From positions 1 through 64,000 of the forward strand of contig JADFUC010001197.1 in NCBI GenBank assembly GCA_019722365.1: a DNA stretch of 64,000 nucleotides. Reading direction: 5' to 3'. Under the pieces are notes generated by a model. That model made no database searches and was not told the DNA's origin. It worked only from the letters and a program-made list of their open reading frames with translations. Position 1 is the first letter of the stretch; each line of letters starts with the position of its first letter. The position numbers and the translations under genes are program-made. Positions 38,301 through 51,069 of the stretch are shown one piece after another. The stretch comes from Lithospermum erythrorhizon. Taxonomy: Eukaryota > Streptophyta > Magnoliopsida > Boraginales > Boraginaceae.

Positions 38301-38350
38301 TTCTGAGGATAGCTTCGATCGGTGAGATGTATTCCTGCTTATACAGGTTA
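35301..38350 (-). pseudogene. Tat/Retand-like Ty3/gypsy pol: RT, RNase H and integrase
   Basis: Broken pol on minus in the gypsy order RT - RNase H - integrase. The RT active site (family MEVYVDDM) lies at about 37735-37760 with one substitution and one inserted base. RNase H begins PEWVVYVDGAS at 36878-36910, the first catalytic Asp being in VDG. The integrase zinc-binding N-terminus reads VHNDWCDNHIGSRSLALN and then RTGFFWPTL within 36149-36355; a His and a Cys of the HHCC finger are visible. The integrase core should lie at 35.3-36.1 kb but is too shifted to read. RNase H-integrase order separates it from copia; the antisense ORF downstream points to the Tat lineage. Confidence 0.8.
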
Positions 38351-40660
38351 GTACCTACATGAAATGTTTTGTCTTGAGGTGTTGTTCCTTTGAAGGGGAT
38401 ACATTCACCTCACAAGCGAGGCCTTTTTCGAGGAGCTTTTCTTCGTTTGGGGAGTTGTCCTCTCCTCACTTTTTTTGTCGTTGTATTGACTTTTCTTATC
38501 TCCCCTACTTTCTTTCGCGCCCGACTCTTGATTCGTTATGCGGATTCATAGGTGGTGCAGTTAGCAGTAACTTTATACTTGTGCTCGTTTTTGGTGAGCC
38601 GGTCATCTGGCTTAGCTTTGTCGGGAATTTCGGTTTAAGTGCTTGGTGATCTTATAGCCTTCGTTGTTGTCGAGACGGGTTTCACTGTCGACCCGTTGTA
38701 TGTGAATCGGGGAATATCACCCACTTTGTAATTAAGCGCGTGAAATGTTATACTCGTCAAGCCTTTCCCCATTGTCACCCACAACCTTGCAACTCCCAGA
38801 AAGAATTTACCACGGAATGTCGATTGAATAAGTTATATTTCTAGGCAAGTTGAGTTTGTCAAAAGCATTGAGATAAATAATATCGGCTGAGCTACCTGTG
38901 TCCACTAGCATTCGCTCAACTGTGTAATGAGCTATTATTTTTGAAACATGTCTGAGAATTCGTCATGAGGCATCTCCGACCTGTAATCGCGTCAGTGAAC
39001 TTATTATTTCCTCGGTGTCGACACAGCCCAGGTCCACAATTCCGTATAACCCCATCGCCCATATTTCTTTCTTGAATTTTTTGAATCTCCCCCTCCATTA
39101 ATTCCTCCCGCTATAGTTGCGATGTGTCTCTTGTGGCCCCGGTGAATTTTTTACTTAACTACATTTGTCCTCTTGCTCCAGTTTCATAGGCGGTAAGGGC
39201 TTAAATGATCGTGATAGAGGCGGCGTCTTGGAGAATTGATGCTTTCGTATATGGTGGATGTCGGGGTGAATTAGCGCGCCTCATACTTGTCTCTTGTGAA
39301 TTCTCTCGGTGTCACCATTTGGATCAATCCTTTCGATCTCAGTCCTCGAGAATTACATGATCATTAGTATCGTGGCTATTCTCGATGGTATTGATACATG
39401 ATAGAGGTTTTGATCATTTTACTGGGTTTCATTTAGATTCGCCCGGTATTGGGAGTATTAGGTATTCGCTTGTGCGAATTCTATTCTGGAAACTCTTAGG
39501 AGGGTATAGATTGATAGCCCCACGTCACGAGGATATTTCTTTGAAGTTGCGTCCCAACCATTCATCCACGGCCAGGAAAGTACGCTGTGCAGGGTTTCTT
39601 AGTGAATTGTCCACATCTAGGCGTATTCTCTTCCATACAGGCGGTTTCTTTGGTGACACATTCCCATCTTACTTCAAAATAGTTTTTCTTATATGTACCC
39701 ACATTTAACTCCTCCAATTCGATGTGTGTAGTTATCGCTACTTGTAAAATTTCGTCACTTTGTCGATGATGTTTGTACCAAACGAGGCTTTCTTCGACTT
39801 CAATAGTAAATCCTTGAAGAGACCATATATGCTACTTTATCGTCCACCATGGGGTATGTTCAACAAGAGAGTATTATCTACCAGATCATTGGTAAGCTCT
39901 TGGGACTCGATTTTAGTTTTCCTTTGGATAGCAAAGCGAGGGATCAGTTCCATGCTTGTCGTCTTTGTATGGTAGTTGCAAACATGGTTATAAAAGGATC
40001 TAGCGGTTTGTTGAGTATGTGTAATACATCGTTCGTAGAATTTAAAGTCATGTACCCGATCTTTTCCTTCCAGTGAAATTTTGTTGGGAAAGGCATTTGC
40101 ATAAGCGTCGGGATTGTTTGATGTTATGTCGTCATATGGGCTATGTATCCACCTTAAGTACTTGATTGGATCTCCCGATTACCGTCAAATGCAGTTCGAT
40201 TAGGCAACTTGAGCTGGGGGGAGCAGCGTCAGCCGTCCTTGTTGTATGCTTGCGAGGATTGCGATCGCCATGAATTTTTAAGTGTGTCGAATTATTGTTG
40301 TAGAGCCGCCTTGATTGGGTGTTTGTGTGTCATTGGTGTTTGTGGTTGTTCCCTCTGTTGTAGTATTGGTGGTTCGGGAACTCTTACCGACTTCCTAATT
40401 CTTATATGACTCCTCGATAATACATATAGTGTGAGTATTCATGATATGGCGGGTTCTGCTAGAGCGTGCGTGATCTATGCGGCCATTCGAACCCCAAAGT
40501 ACTCTCGGCTGCGCTGTGTGCTTCAATGTCGGAGGATTTGCGGATTGTTTTGGCCCACCCCAGGAATTGGGTAATGGTATTGCGGGTGCGTTTTGTTATT
40601 GTTGTGAACTTCTACTTGAGATATTACGTCGTCCATGTTTAATGATGAATGTTAATCGCT
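38351..40660 (-). pseudogene. Probable gag-protease part of the gypsy element
   Basis: This region lies between RT and the primer binding site on the minus strand, where gag and protease belong. Frames are short on both strands and I recognised no zinc knuckle or protease motif. The assignment rests on position only. Confidence 0.45.
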
Positions 40661-40663
40661 TTG

Positions 40664-40672
40664 CGGGCGCCA
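40664..40672 (-). other. Primer binding site core of the gypsy element
   Basis: On minus it reads TGGCGCCCG, a core complementary to a tRNA 3' end with CCA. The 5' LTR begins just above it. The same core occurs with a longer match at 41581-41605. Confidence 0.5.
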
Positions 40673-41480
40673 GCGATGTATTAAATTTATTTTTTCTAAA
40701 TTGACTCTCTAAATACTTCTTGAACTTGAACTAAGGATATGGGTATGGCGAGTAGATATCTAACCGACTATTATTTGGATTCAGCTTTGGCAGTCGAGAA
40801 ATGCAAAGCGGATTGAATGTGGATGTGGAGGGGTGGAACTCTTACCAGGATGGTTACATGTGTTCGCCGTCAAATCGTGCAGTGTGGTCGCGGGTGACAG
40901 ATACTCCGTGCGAAGTCGGTGCGGATAGTATTGTATAATGACTATAAGTGGGAAGAGATTAACATTATTCACATGATATGTAGTAGTTGGGAGGAGTATA
41001 TATAGTTAAGGTAAGGCGGTGCATAAGGAGTGAAATGCGCTCGTATTCATATCATTGGAACATGATGGGTTGAAAAGCCTATGTATTACTCTCTTGGGCA
41101 CGTAGTGCGATGATGATGGGGTACATCTTATTTGGGTAAATCGGTAGCGTCGATTATCTTTAGCTGGAGTGCGGCCGAGGCATAGCGAAACAACATGGAG
41201 TTGACTTTCTGGCGGAATTCGATGTTGGCAAATTGACCTTAGTTGTCTTTTCGGTGAGTTATTTCAATTGGTTTCCAGTAGTCAAGCGTAATGAGTTGAC
41301 TTTCTCGGCCAATTGACTTTCTCGGGCGGAATTTGACTTTTGGCGAGAAGCACTATGGCGGAAACAGCATGGCGAATAACTACAGCGAATATTAGCTAAT
41401 ATTGTAGCGAGTTGAATTTTCCACCGAGTCGGTGTAGCAATTGACTCCGCAGTCAGCCTTGATTCAACCTCCATATATGC
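40673..41480 (-). mobile_element. 5' LTR of the Tat-like gypsy element
   Basis: Its lower half (about 40690-41170) matches 31041-31440 in order. The upper half, not matched in the other copy, has repeated TTGACTTTCTCGGC-type words at 41200-41345. The upper edge is not defined; it must lie below the second primer-binding-type site at 41581. Confidence 0.5.
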
Positions 41481-41580
41481 TTGCCCGTTGCGTCGTACTT
41501 TGAGATCGATCTCGAAGGAAGGGTAATTTCTTCGTTCGAATAACTAGTATCGCCGTCTTTTTAAAATGGTGGTAAGCGGC

Positions 41581-41605
41581 GTTCGATTCCCATGATCGGG
41601 CGCCA
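41581..41605 (-). other. Extended tRNA-complementary primer binding site of a second element
   Basis: On plus the 25 bases look like the 3' end of a tRNA: GTTCGATTCC (T-loop type), then CATGATCGGGCGCCA ending in CCA. On minus this is a primer binding site of about 25 bases starting TGGCGCCCG. Most such sites match only 10-18 bases. It marks the inner edge of the LTR at 41606-42100. Confidence 0.5.
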
Positions 41606-42100
41606 GCGATGAAGTATGAATTTTATAGTTACCGTCGATGGCGTGCCTTTAATGGTAGGCCATCGAGCTTTGCTTTCTGCGGTCCAAAGAGAACTTGCAA
41701 ACCAAAGGGGAGTGCTGGCCCTCCCGTGTGTATTTCAGGCCTTGGCATTAGTATAATGTGTGATAGAGAAAGCATAAATTAAAATGAAGATCATCACGTT
41801 GTCTGATAAGAGACCCTTCGTAGGATGAAGGGTGGCCTCTTTTATGTTGTAGGCGATGTGGAACAAGAAGAGGGAGGAGGCTTGGAGTAGCTACTCCTCT
41901 TTATCATTTTGGGACCAAACTTTTTATTCATATCGAGTCCTCGACTTTGATATTTTATATCTTAACGTCTTTGTCAGATTCACGTGATCTTGGTATGCAT
42001 GGGATGCTCTGGGTATGTAGTTTCTAATTATCATAAACGTCGTTAGTATCTATATATAGCTACCTCGAAATGTTGGTTGAATCGGTGGGGTTGGATAGTA
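41606..42100 (-). mobile_element. LTR of a second element, cut by CACTA 2
   Basis: Directly follows the primer-binding-type site at 41581-41605, which fixes it as a 5' LTR on minus. Bases 41903-42094 match the fragment at 15463-15666. It stops at the left end of CACTA 2, and no continuation was found after 51069. Confidence 0.55.
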
Positions 42101-42112
42101 CGCTACTAGAAA
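42101..42112 (+). other. Left terminal inverted repeat of CACTA 2
   Basis: CGCTACTAGAAA corresponds to CACTACTAAAAA at the right end with two differences. Subterminal GTGTCG words begin 23 bases inside. Confidence 0.6.
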
Positions 42113-42289
42113 GCGAGGGCAAAGGTGTCGCCGGAATACCGGCTTGGCCTGCAGAGCGCCGCTGAAGGTGTTTCAGGTGATTGTAGTGTCGACTCTGACC
42201 CGACGCCTAATTAGCGACACTAAATCTCATACCGACCTGAAACCGACACTACATAGAATAACTCGAGGCCATTGGGTTCGGTATCTGAA

Positions 42290-43310
42290 GAGCCTTGTAT
42301 GACGCCATATAATTTTTAATTTCTTTTTGATTTATTTTATTAGAAACTTTCACAAATGACTTTGTGGATTTATAATTTCGTTTTTGGTTATTTTATTACA
42401 AACTTTTCATAAACCGATGCATCGATTATTTTTTATTTTTGATTTTATTTTTATTACCGGCATTTATATGTAATTAATTTTATTTTTGATTTATTTTATT
42501 CACGGAGCCACTTGGCATGGTTTATATCACCGAGTCGATGATGTGTTGAAGATCGACACAAAACCGACACGCGTTTGGGCGTAAACCCGACGCTACGGAA
42601 ACAGAGCGCGCTGTAAATTTTCCAAAAAATTTTTACGCGGCTGGATCGCTGCTGACGTTTCGCGAGAAAGCAGAACGCGAAACACAAATGTCTACGAAAA
42701 AGCAGAGTGACTTAACATACAAAAAACATCAAAAATAATATAAACATCAAACAAAAATATCAACATAAACATCAAACAAAAATACTATAAAAAAATGAAC
42801 AACGATATAAAGACAGGCAAAATTAATAACACAATATCCAGAAATGCATCAACATAAATATCAAAGAGTACCACTTTTTCTCTTTGGATAATTTTTCACT
42901 GCAAAATAAAAGCTTGAAATGTAACCAGCACGTTATTATGAAGATAAAAAATTAGAGGCATAAAAAATCGAAATGTAACAAAAATTAAAACAAAATAATT
43001 AGATAGACATAAAATGCTAACAAAATAATTCGCCGGAAACAATTTTTTCTTAAATGAAACAATATAACAAAGGTTAGTAGATCATAAATAATTAGATATC
43101 TAGCAATAATTACTTCAAAATAAATTTCACTGAAAAGAAACAATTAAAAAGAAAGTTAGTAGCCATTATTATAAACTTAAACAAAACAATAAGTAAATTA
43201 TAATTGAGGTTGAAATTATATGAAAGTTAAAATGTAAAAATATAGTGATTATGAGATTAGAAGTGTTTATATATACTCAGTGGAAGAGGATTACGAAATT
43301 TAAAAGGCGG
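42290..43310. other. AT-rich subterminal stretch of CACTA 2
   Basis: TTTTATTTTTGATTTATTTTA words at 42310-42500 and AACATAAACATCAAACAAAA words at 42720-42870. No gene. Confidence 0.5.
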
Positions 43311-45700
43311 CCAGAGCGCCATCTGCAGGCACGGACCGGCCTTACATCTGGAGCACCCAGGGCCAGAGCGCCGTATAAGTAAAATGTTTTAAAATTCCAG
43401 CAATTTTAAGCGGGAATCCGAAATTTTGGATACCGGCTACGGAGCTTATCTGAAACGCCCATATTGAATAATGTAATTGCAGCATCACAGAGCACCTAAG
43501 CAGGCCACGTAACCGACACCGTTCCTTACGCATAAGCGCAGCGATTGATTATGTTATGCTTACGAACTTCACAATTGATAGCCCTAATATGAACACATTA
43601 CTGCCAGCGCCATTATCATATACTTTTTTAGCTTACAAACACTAATCGTTTTATGGAAGGAATAAAGGCGAAATGGAATATTGATGAGCTTTCATTTTTC
43701 AAATCCAAAACCATACAAATAATCACGAAAGCAAAATAGTATTTTAACTTGAAATTTTACCTTTCAGAGTAGAAATGAAATATTTAGAAGTTTTTTACTA
43801 GTATCGATTATTTACACGAAAAACTTGCAAATAAAAGCGATTGGATCCTAATTACCAACTGAGGGAGCATACCAGCTAGTATTGTTCACGAAATAGCCTT
43901 CTACGGAGTCCTAAATCGTTATCCGGGTAGTCCGGCCAGCGTGCCGTAAAGCATCCTTAAATTAGGTGTCGGGAATCATCTTGATAACAAATTGGAATAT
44001 CACTTGCGGCTTGATATGACATGGATTCGATGGATCCACCAGGCGGCCGGTTGTTGCTCTCTTGAAAGATGTCTTATGTATTTAAAAGTACGACACGTCA
44101 ACATTTTGCATATGAGTCAATCTACTAGGCTTACAACGTGCCGTCTTAAGATTGCAGGCACACCACTTTGTTTATACTCTGCACTGTGAGATGTAGCGAG
44201 ATGATATACTTGTTGTGCTGTGATCTTTGGGATAAGGGGTCATCATGGAGGCTCACGCTCTTTGTGTTTGATTTGAACCATTCAGTTTCCTCGGATGTGC
44301 ATCCACACCTTGTGTAAACTAAATAACATGGCCACAACTTTATCCCAAATGATAGTAAGTAACGATGCAAATGATTCCCAAATCTATTACATGACCCCAT
44401 GTAATCAACGTAATTAAATAAATCATTAAGTAGTAGGAACACTTTAACACACACGCTCCGCTATTGTGTGTAGTGCTCTTTACATTGCGATCGCTTTGCC
44501 TAATGTCCAAAGTAGTACCCGATGACGTAATAGCCGCTGTACCCGTTTGATTTGATTAGTCGGCCAGCTTGCGAGTGTCTGAGGTGTCTGGCGTCTCCCG
44601 TATTATTAGTATATGATTGTGAAACCATTCAAAACTCTTCAATCAAATCATGGTACATCACGGGATATAAGTTATTTGTTTAGTTAACTATTATAATAAT
44701 TTACAAATTCATTTTGTTATTGAACATTAAATACACTTACTGATGTATTCACGTACTTGGTGTGTTGCCTGAAATCGTATCTTGTTTGTGTGGTGTATTG
44801 TTCGCGGGTCATGAAATATCGGTGTTTCAACTGAGCGTGCCTCGACTTTGGAGTAGCGAAACAACGCTTAAGTAAAATTTGTCTTCGGGGCATTTGATAC
44901 ATCGTGCCTCGGGGCGATTTAAGTCGTTCGATTCACTTCCTGCGAAGTACATTTAATTTGAAGTTTGAAACCTCTTTTGACTAAATAAGCCACCATATTG
45001 ACCGCCCAATGGCGTGCCTTTTTGTCTTACCATTTCTTGATCCCCGATCTGCAAACATGTAGAGGTTAGTTATATAATTAGATAGATAAACACGACCCAA
45101 TCAACATATATTAATAAGTCAAATACTCACGACTCGAAGCGGGTACATCCGTATCTTTGGGCCAGGGACCTCCGTTAAAGTAACCCCGTAAGGCAAATGT
45201 ATTGGTAGGTGCTCCGTCGCATCAAAAAGAATCTTTGGTGAGAATATTGTCTCCATCTTGCAAATTATCACAAACAATATTGCGTCACGAGCTCGCCGCG
45301 TCCAGCGTTAAGAGTTGTTGTTGATGAAATAGCCATGAAAAACACTTGTTTTCATTACGGTTTCCCATGCTCTTGCTCGGGCGGTACATGTCAGAAGCGA
45401 GGGAAATATTTACTGCGAGCCAGCCCATGCGTAAATGACTTTTGATCCAGCTGAAGTTCCGCATTTGGCGCATCTCGAAATGTTTGAAGCAATATCCATG
45501 TCGAATAATTTGAGGCGTCTTGGCTTGACTCTAAACTCTTTGCATTTGTGTTGTAGTTAGTGTATACAAAGCCACTTGGTTTAGCTTTCCTACCATGAAT
45601 CACAAATGCGTATGCAATTGAGATTAGAGTGAGCAATGAGTTCGAGGTCGATCGCTTGCGGATTCATTATCTTTCATTTTTCTGCGGCATCCACTACGAT
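43311..45700 (-). pseudogene. Probable 3' part of the CACTA 2 transposase gene
   Basis: Lies downstream of the Tnp2 motifs on minus, where the DUF4218 and DUF4216 parts are expected. Frames reach at most 102 codons and no family motif is clear. GT-AG introns cannot be placed. Confidence 0.4.
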
Positions 45701-45842
45701 TGTGAAATAGGTTACCGCGTTGTTAACCTGCAGCATGCATGAAGTCGATGTTGTGTATGATCTTGTTTAGCAGACCCCGATAACTTCCGAATCCCGGAAT
45801 ATACTCTGCTTGCACGGTTATACGCGACATTATACCTAACGA

Positions 45843-46330
45843 TTACGTGTTCGCGCGTATGCGCCTGCCCAAAACAAATTCAAGGATCCAATAAAGATCA
45901 CGAGAGATTATATACCTCGGCTCGATGCGTTGCTCGCGGCGGCGACAAGTGCTTTCCGCCCGGCAAGCAGCAAATCTAGCGGGTGTCCGGCGGGGAAGAA
46001 AATGGCGGTGATAATCAAACCATGAAAATTTTTCGACCCTCGTGAGAAAGTCGAAGAAAGGTTTGAGCACTGCTCCGTACGATACGGACGGCGAATCTAC
46101 CGTGTGTGCTCCAGCGAGATAGCATTCGGTATGCGGGGAAAATCCTTGTCGTCAGCGTGAAAGCAGCTTGTATGTTCAAGTGCAACCACCCAGAGCGCAT
46201 CGAATGTCTGGAGCACGGTATGCCACGACTCGTGACTAAATCCAGCAGAAATTTGAGAGAAATGTTTGGAATGTTCTCTTTTGTAAAACAACAATTATTC
46301 ACGGGCACAGGCAAACGAAGGACTCAATAA
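45843..46330 (-). pseudogene. CACTA Tnp2 transposase remnant (minus)
   Basis: On minus, IFPAYRMLSRWSTHG covers about 46099-46140, matching the Tnp2 core INDFPAYGMLSGWSTHG. It is followed, after a shift, by KFSWFDYHRHFLPR at about 45993-46030, matching the family ISWFDCHRRFLP. Upstream, AAFTLTTR corresponds to AIFTWTIN. The second half is frameshifted against the first. It is the same family as the remnant at 26 kb but in the opposite orientation, and belongs to the element bounded at 42101 and 51069. Confidence 0.85.
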
Positions 46331-47520
46331 TTTCTTTCTTATAAAATCATTTGAAATGTTCTCTCCGCCGTTAGGGCCCGACAGCGCTTGATTAAAAGAA
46401 ATCCATCTTTGGAAATATTGTTGTGATATTTGTGATTCGGACTTAAGGTAACCAAGCGTGTTGTCATTGATAACTTTGTCGATTGGTCTGACGATCAGCG
46501 GCGGTTGGTTTCTGACCTCAATCGAGTCATAGTATTATGTTCTCATTTGTTGTATTTATTTGGATGCTTTCTCCCCAATCATTCGTATTTCTTCGTTAGT
46601 GTACCATGAAATTCAAATTGTGTCACGTTAAAAGTAAGTTTAAACCATCCCTCGACCATATGCATATATCGGTTCCTGAATCGACTACAGAAGATGTTTA
46701 CCAGCTGCGTCGTAAACACTTGTTGACAAAACATGATAATGCCCGGCGTGGTACTCCCGGATGTAATATATTTCCGCAAAGCCGTTAGACGACAAATGCG
46801 TCTCAACGACTAATATCGTACATTTTGCCGTTTGCTTGCTCACTACTGTGACGTCTTGTAGATTACACTTTTGAAATCCTGCCGACTGGCGTGGTTTTGA
46901 CCTCACGAAAACTTACTAAACACTTGTAGATATCTGGGATTCACGTAACCATCGGACCATGCATGATTATACATCCAAGAGCGTCTTGGACATTTTCCTA
47001 AATATATTGAAATTGGACATAATTAATTAGAATATAATTGAACATAATTAATTGTATTAAGTAAACCAAAAATTTGGAATAAGCTTGAATTAAATAGAAA
47101 AAAATAAATACTTGGACATAATTGCACATAAATACTTGAGATATACATAATTGGAATAAATACTTGGACATAATTATAATTGAATATAATTGAACATAAT
47201 TGAATATAATTGAACGTAAATAATTGTTGTAGTTAAACCTAGATTTTGCAATTAGAAGTAAAGATTAAACCCAAAAAATAAACTTAACATATATCTGCTT
47301 TGTAGTGAATATAATTGAGCATTAAAAATATACTGAAAGCATCACACTGGGATTCGGGTTCGTGAGGGGGATGGGAATGGTGAGGGATTGGAGTTTGTTC
47401 TTGTCTGATGCATTTTTCGACATATTAAGCATGGTGTCGGTCGTATCGGTGGTATAGTGTCGGTGTAACCTGCAGAGCTTGGTCTCGATACTCCGTTTTC
47501 TTATTTTCGTAATAGCCTGG
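46331..47520 (-). other. 5' part of the CACTA 2 gene and AT-rich array
   Basis: 46400-46920 may hold the N-terminal Tnp2 exons, without clear motifs. 47000-47230 is an AT-rich array of TTGGACATAATTGAATATAA-type words. Confidence 0.4.
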
Positions 47521-49990
47521 TATTGACGTGTAATAAATATATTCTATTCCAAATTAGTTATATATTAACTAGCTAATATATATTATAAGCATAAAAAACA
47601 ATTCACGTCGATAATAATTAAATGCAGATTGTAATTATTAATACCCAAATAATTCGAGTTATGCTACGACCTATGATCATGTACCCGAATCTTTAGAATA
47701 TTTTTTTTTATAATTTTTAATAATATATTTAATGATTATAAGTCATAATAATTGATTACATTACTTAAAACTAAATTAAAAGAAGAAGAAAAATGATTTT
47801 TTTAATTATTGATACTTGGGACCGGCTATCTGAGCAAACGACAGGCCGACCGCCTTCGTCGAACCCTTGACACTAGCAGAAGCGCCACGGCTGAGCCCTC
47901 GACAACTTTCCCGTATTTATCTTAGTAGCAAATGGCAGGCCTTTATTTTGCGAGGAATCAAATCTTAAAACTTCAAATTTGTTTTTAACATCATTTGTTT
48001 TTATACAACTTTATAAACACAAATCAAACAACATAAAACAAATCAAACTATAAACATAACAAAAAGCACTTGCTTATCATGAAAATATAAATCTAATCAA
48101 TATCGGCAAAAATATCAGCAAACCATAAAAACCAATAAAACTATCTCATAAATCGATACAAAATCGATATAAAAATCATAAATCGATCCAAACCATAAAA
48201 CTATCAACATCTATTAATCACGGGAAAATCACACACTAATGCGGGGAGTGCGTGTGGGGGAAACTGTGTAATGGGGGAGTGCAGGTGGGGGAAATTTGGG
48301 TGTGAAGGATAATGGTGATGAGGGTCTTCTGACTGCGGAGTCGCGAAGCTCAGGCTGAGATGGAATGGATACTGACAGGGCTGCGTGAGTCACTACTAAC
48401 GGGCCGGGAGGATGAAATCACAATGATAAATCGCGGCTCCCGTAACCTGGGCCAATCGCGGCTTTGTTAGCCGCCTCGGACTCCGGCGGCGATGGACATC
48501 GCCGAGGGCCGGGCTGGTTCAGATGGACAGGAATCCATCAACATCTGCATTGCTTAGGGTATAGCAGGCTCCTAGCATCGTCACGCTTTCTCGAACCGGC
48601 ACAGCGGTGATGCAAATCAGCGGTGCCTTGTCACTTTGAGCCGCTTTTTAATGGATCAGTCGGCGATACTTCTCGCGAGAGCAAGAGACGGCATTGCTAA
48701 ATCACCTGAGTTATACAAACATAAAAATGAAATATAAGTAGCGTATAAAAAACATATTAAAAAAATGTTTCGTTAATGTAAAAATTTTAAACTTACAAAA
48801 AAGCGATCTCGGCCTCGGGTTGTAGAATTAAAATCGGTTAAAATTCGCTGTCATACTTTAGCATTCGGATCCAGACGAATGTTCAGCGAGAAGGGCAGCT
48901 GATCACCAGCACTTTGAAATGGAATTAAAATACATAGTTAATAAGCGTAAATGATGAAAATAAAATTTAATAAACCAAATTGTTTACTCATCCCATGGAG
49001 CCTACCGTGAAGCCCGCTGGCTCCCCAGGGAATCTTCGAAGGAGCTCCGTCGACTCCCTTGGCCCGGAGTAAATGCGGTTATCGGTTCTTTTGGGAGATC
49101 GCGTTGCTACATCCCGGCGCGTGCAGCATGCACTTAACTTCAGCGCGGCGAGGTCACAGATCGGTGGGAGCGAGGTCCCGAGGAGAAAGAGGCGGGATAA
49201 ATGCACCCCTCGCGCCAGTATCTTCCACTCGTAAGAAGATCTCGCCGCCTCTTCTTGTTTGAAGCTATCCCAATGCTGGCATATGGCAGCTCCCTACTGA
49301 ATCTACTCGATCAAAATAAATACAAAATTAAGTTAGTACAATTTCACAATTTGAAAATCACAAAACTTTTATATTTAAATACTTACACAGCATTCCATAT
49401 GCCATCATAACATTTCGATCATGTCATTGTAGTGTGGCCACAAATCTTAGATACAAATTTAATTAGATACAAATGATAAATATAAATAATACTTAATGAG
49501 CTTCGATAAATAAAAAGATTTAATTAGATACAAATGATAAATATAAATATTATTATGACAAAACTCAATAAATAAAAATGCACTTCTGGCTGCCGAAGCA
49601 TGTAGCAGCGATCTCTGGTCCCGTGGCGTGGGCTATCGAGTCCCATGCCGGCCGTACTCTCCGGGGCCCCATGTGTCCATGGGGCGTCGTCAGCTCGACC
49701 GAATAAATCATTGTATCTCTCCGGCTACATCATAAATCGGCGTAGCGGCGGCAGTCGCCGACTATCGTCGTGGGCGTGCTTTCGCAGTCACGTACGGGCA
49801 GTCGGCGTCTTGCGCGGAATATGGGCGGCGTGGTCCGGTATCGTCACAGGGTCGGTAAGCGTAATGCACTATGGAGGCGGTGGATGGCTTACATCGCGAG
49901 GCGATGGCTATCCACCCAGGCTTCGGCGGCCGGCCTCTTTGCTCTCATAAATGCAGCCGTCCGAGTTTACCTTGAGAGCCATAAAAGCGC
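47521..49990. other. Interior of CACTA 2, possible second gene (unassigned)
   Basis: 47520-48240 is AT-rich with ATCGATAAAAATC-type words near 48150-48200. 48240-48310 carries a short direct repeat GGGGGAGTGCRKGTGGGGGAAA. 48300-49980 is GC-richer and could hold the TnpA-type gene found in many CACTA elements, but frames are short (101 codons at most) and no motif was seen. Confidence 0.35.
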
Positions 49991-50720
49991 ATTTTGAAAA
50001 TTCAAATTACATCCAAATTAAAACAAAAATCAATTCAATTCGAGATCAAATCGATTAGGTCAGTCGAACAACATTTAAACTTCGAATCTAATTGAGAAGC
50101 AACATTTGATCTCTTGAACAACATTCAAACTAATACTTTATCAATTCAATTTCAAATTCAATTCGATTTAATCTCGAATATAATTCAAATCAAATCAAAT
50201 TCAAACTTAATCAAATTGATTCAAATACGATTGGAGTTCCCGTTTCGATTCGGCGTTCAATTCCCGATTGATGCGATTAAACTTGAATAAATCAATTCAA
50301 TTAATTCAATTCAATCGAACATTTAAACGAATAAATCGACATTGATTCGGTGAAAACAAATTAACAAATTAAAAACAAATTAAACCAAATTAAATTTATT
50401 CGATCGATCCGACATATTAATTGATTTCAATCCGACATTGATCGATCAACATTTAATTCAATTAAATTTCAATTAAAAACAAATTAAACCCGAATAAATC
50501 AGCGTTGATTCCCGATTGACTTTATTAATTATATTATCAATTCCGATAAAAAATATGTGCTCGATTTCCCAAATTAATTTCAGCTAAGCGTATATTATCG
50601 ATTCCCAAATTCAACTTTATTAAACATATATTATCAATTCCCAAAGAGAAAAAATACAAGTATTAAAATAAATAATTAAAAAATTAAGCGAAAAAAGCGA
50701 AAAAATGAAAAAAAAATAAA
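49991..50720. repeat. AT-rich array of CAATTCAATTC / AATTAAAACAAATT words
   Basis: Degenerate short-word repeats based on ATTCAA, AAATCAA and CGATT fill about 700 bases just inside the right end of CACTA 2. Resembles the AT-rich core at 21060-21290. Confidence 0.6.
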
Positions 50721-51057
50721 AATTACGTGCACCTTTTCGGTGGGTGGGGCGGTGGTGGGGCGATCGCGGAGTAGAGGCGGGTAGGCGGTGGCGTCGAAAC
50801 CGGCGGCAGGGGAGTGGGAGCCGTGAGTAAGGGATGGATTAGGGTTGGGCGGGGGTTCGTGTGGATTAAAAAAACGATTTTTTATATAATAGTCGTATCG
50901 TCGGTGCGGTGTCGGTATAAGCAGAGTTAATTTTGATTTTTTTTAAATTAACAAATTTAAAACAACATGGCGTGAAATTTAATAAAAAATTTAAGCGAGG
51001 CGCTTTAAAAAGCTGACTTATTTATGGGGTGTCGGTAATTTCACCTTTATAGATGCA

Positions 51058-51069
51058 TTTTTAGTAGTG
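51058..51069 (-). other. Right terminal inverted repeat of CACTA 2
   Basis: TTTTTAGTAGTG is CACTACTAAAAA inverted, an undamaged CACTA terminus. Confidence 0.7.

Larger units (their letters stand above)
42101..51069 (-). mobile_element. CACTA (En/Spm) transposon 2, both ends present (8969 bp)
   Basis: The left end reads CGCTACTAGAAAGC at 42101 and the right end TTTTTAGTAGTG at 51069, i.e. CACTACTAAAAA inverted; the first bases agree apart from CG for CA on the left. Copies of AGTGTCGGT / ACCGACACT-type words lie near both ends (42190-42600, 47430-47470, 50895-50925, 51028-51036), as subterminal repeats do. The flanking triplets are GTA on the left and ATA on the right, so a 3-bp duplication is only partly supported. 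The transposase gene is on minus. The right end is the border between repeat-rich and gene-bearing DNA. Confidence 0.75.

Noticed and set aside
41483..41605. Possible tRNA-Lys gene (CTTTTTAA loop, T-loop, CCA end)
   Set aside because: Only the 3' half resembles a tRNA; D-arm and stem pairing are missing, the genome-encoded CCA is atypical for plant nuclear tRNA genes, and a retroelement primer site explains it better.
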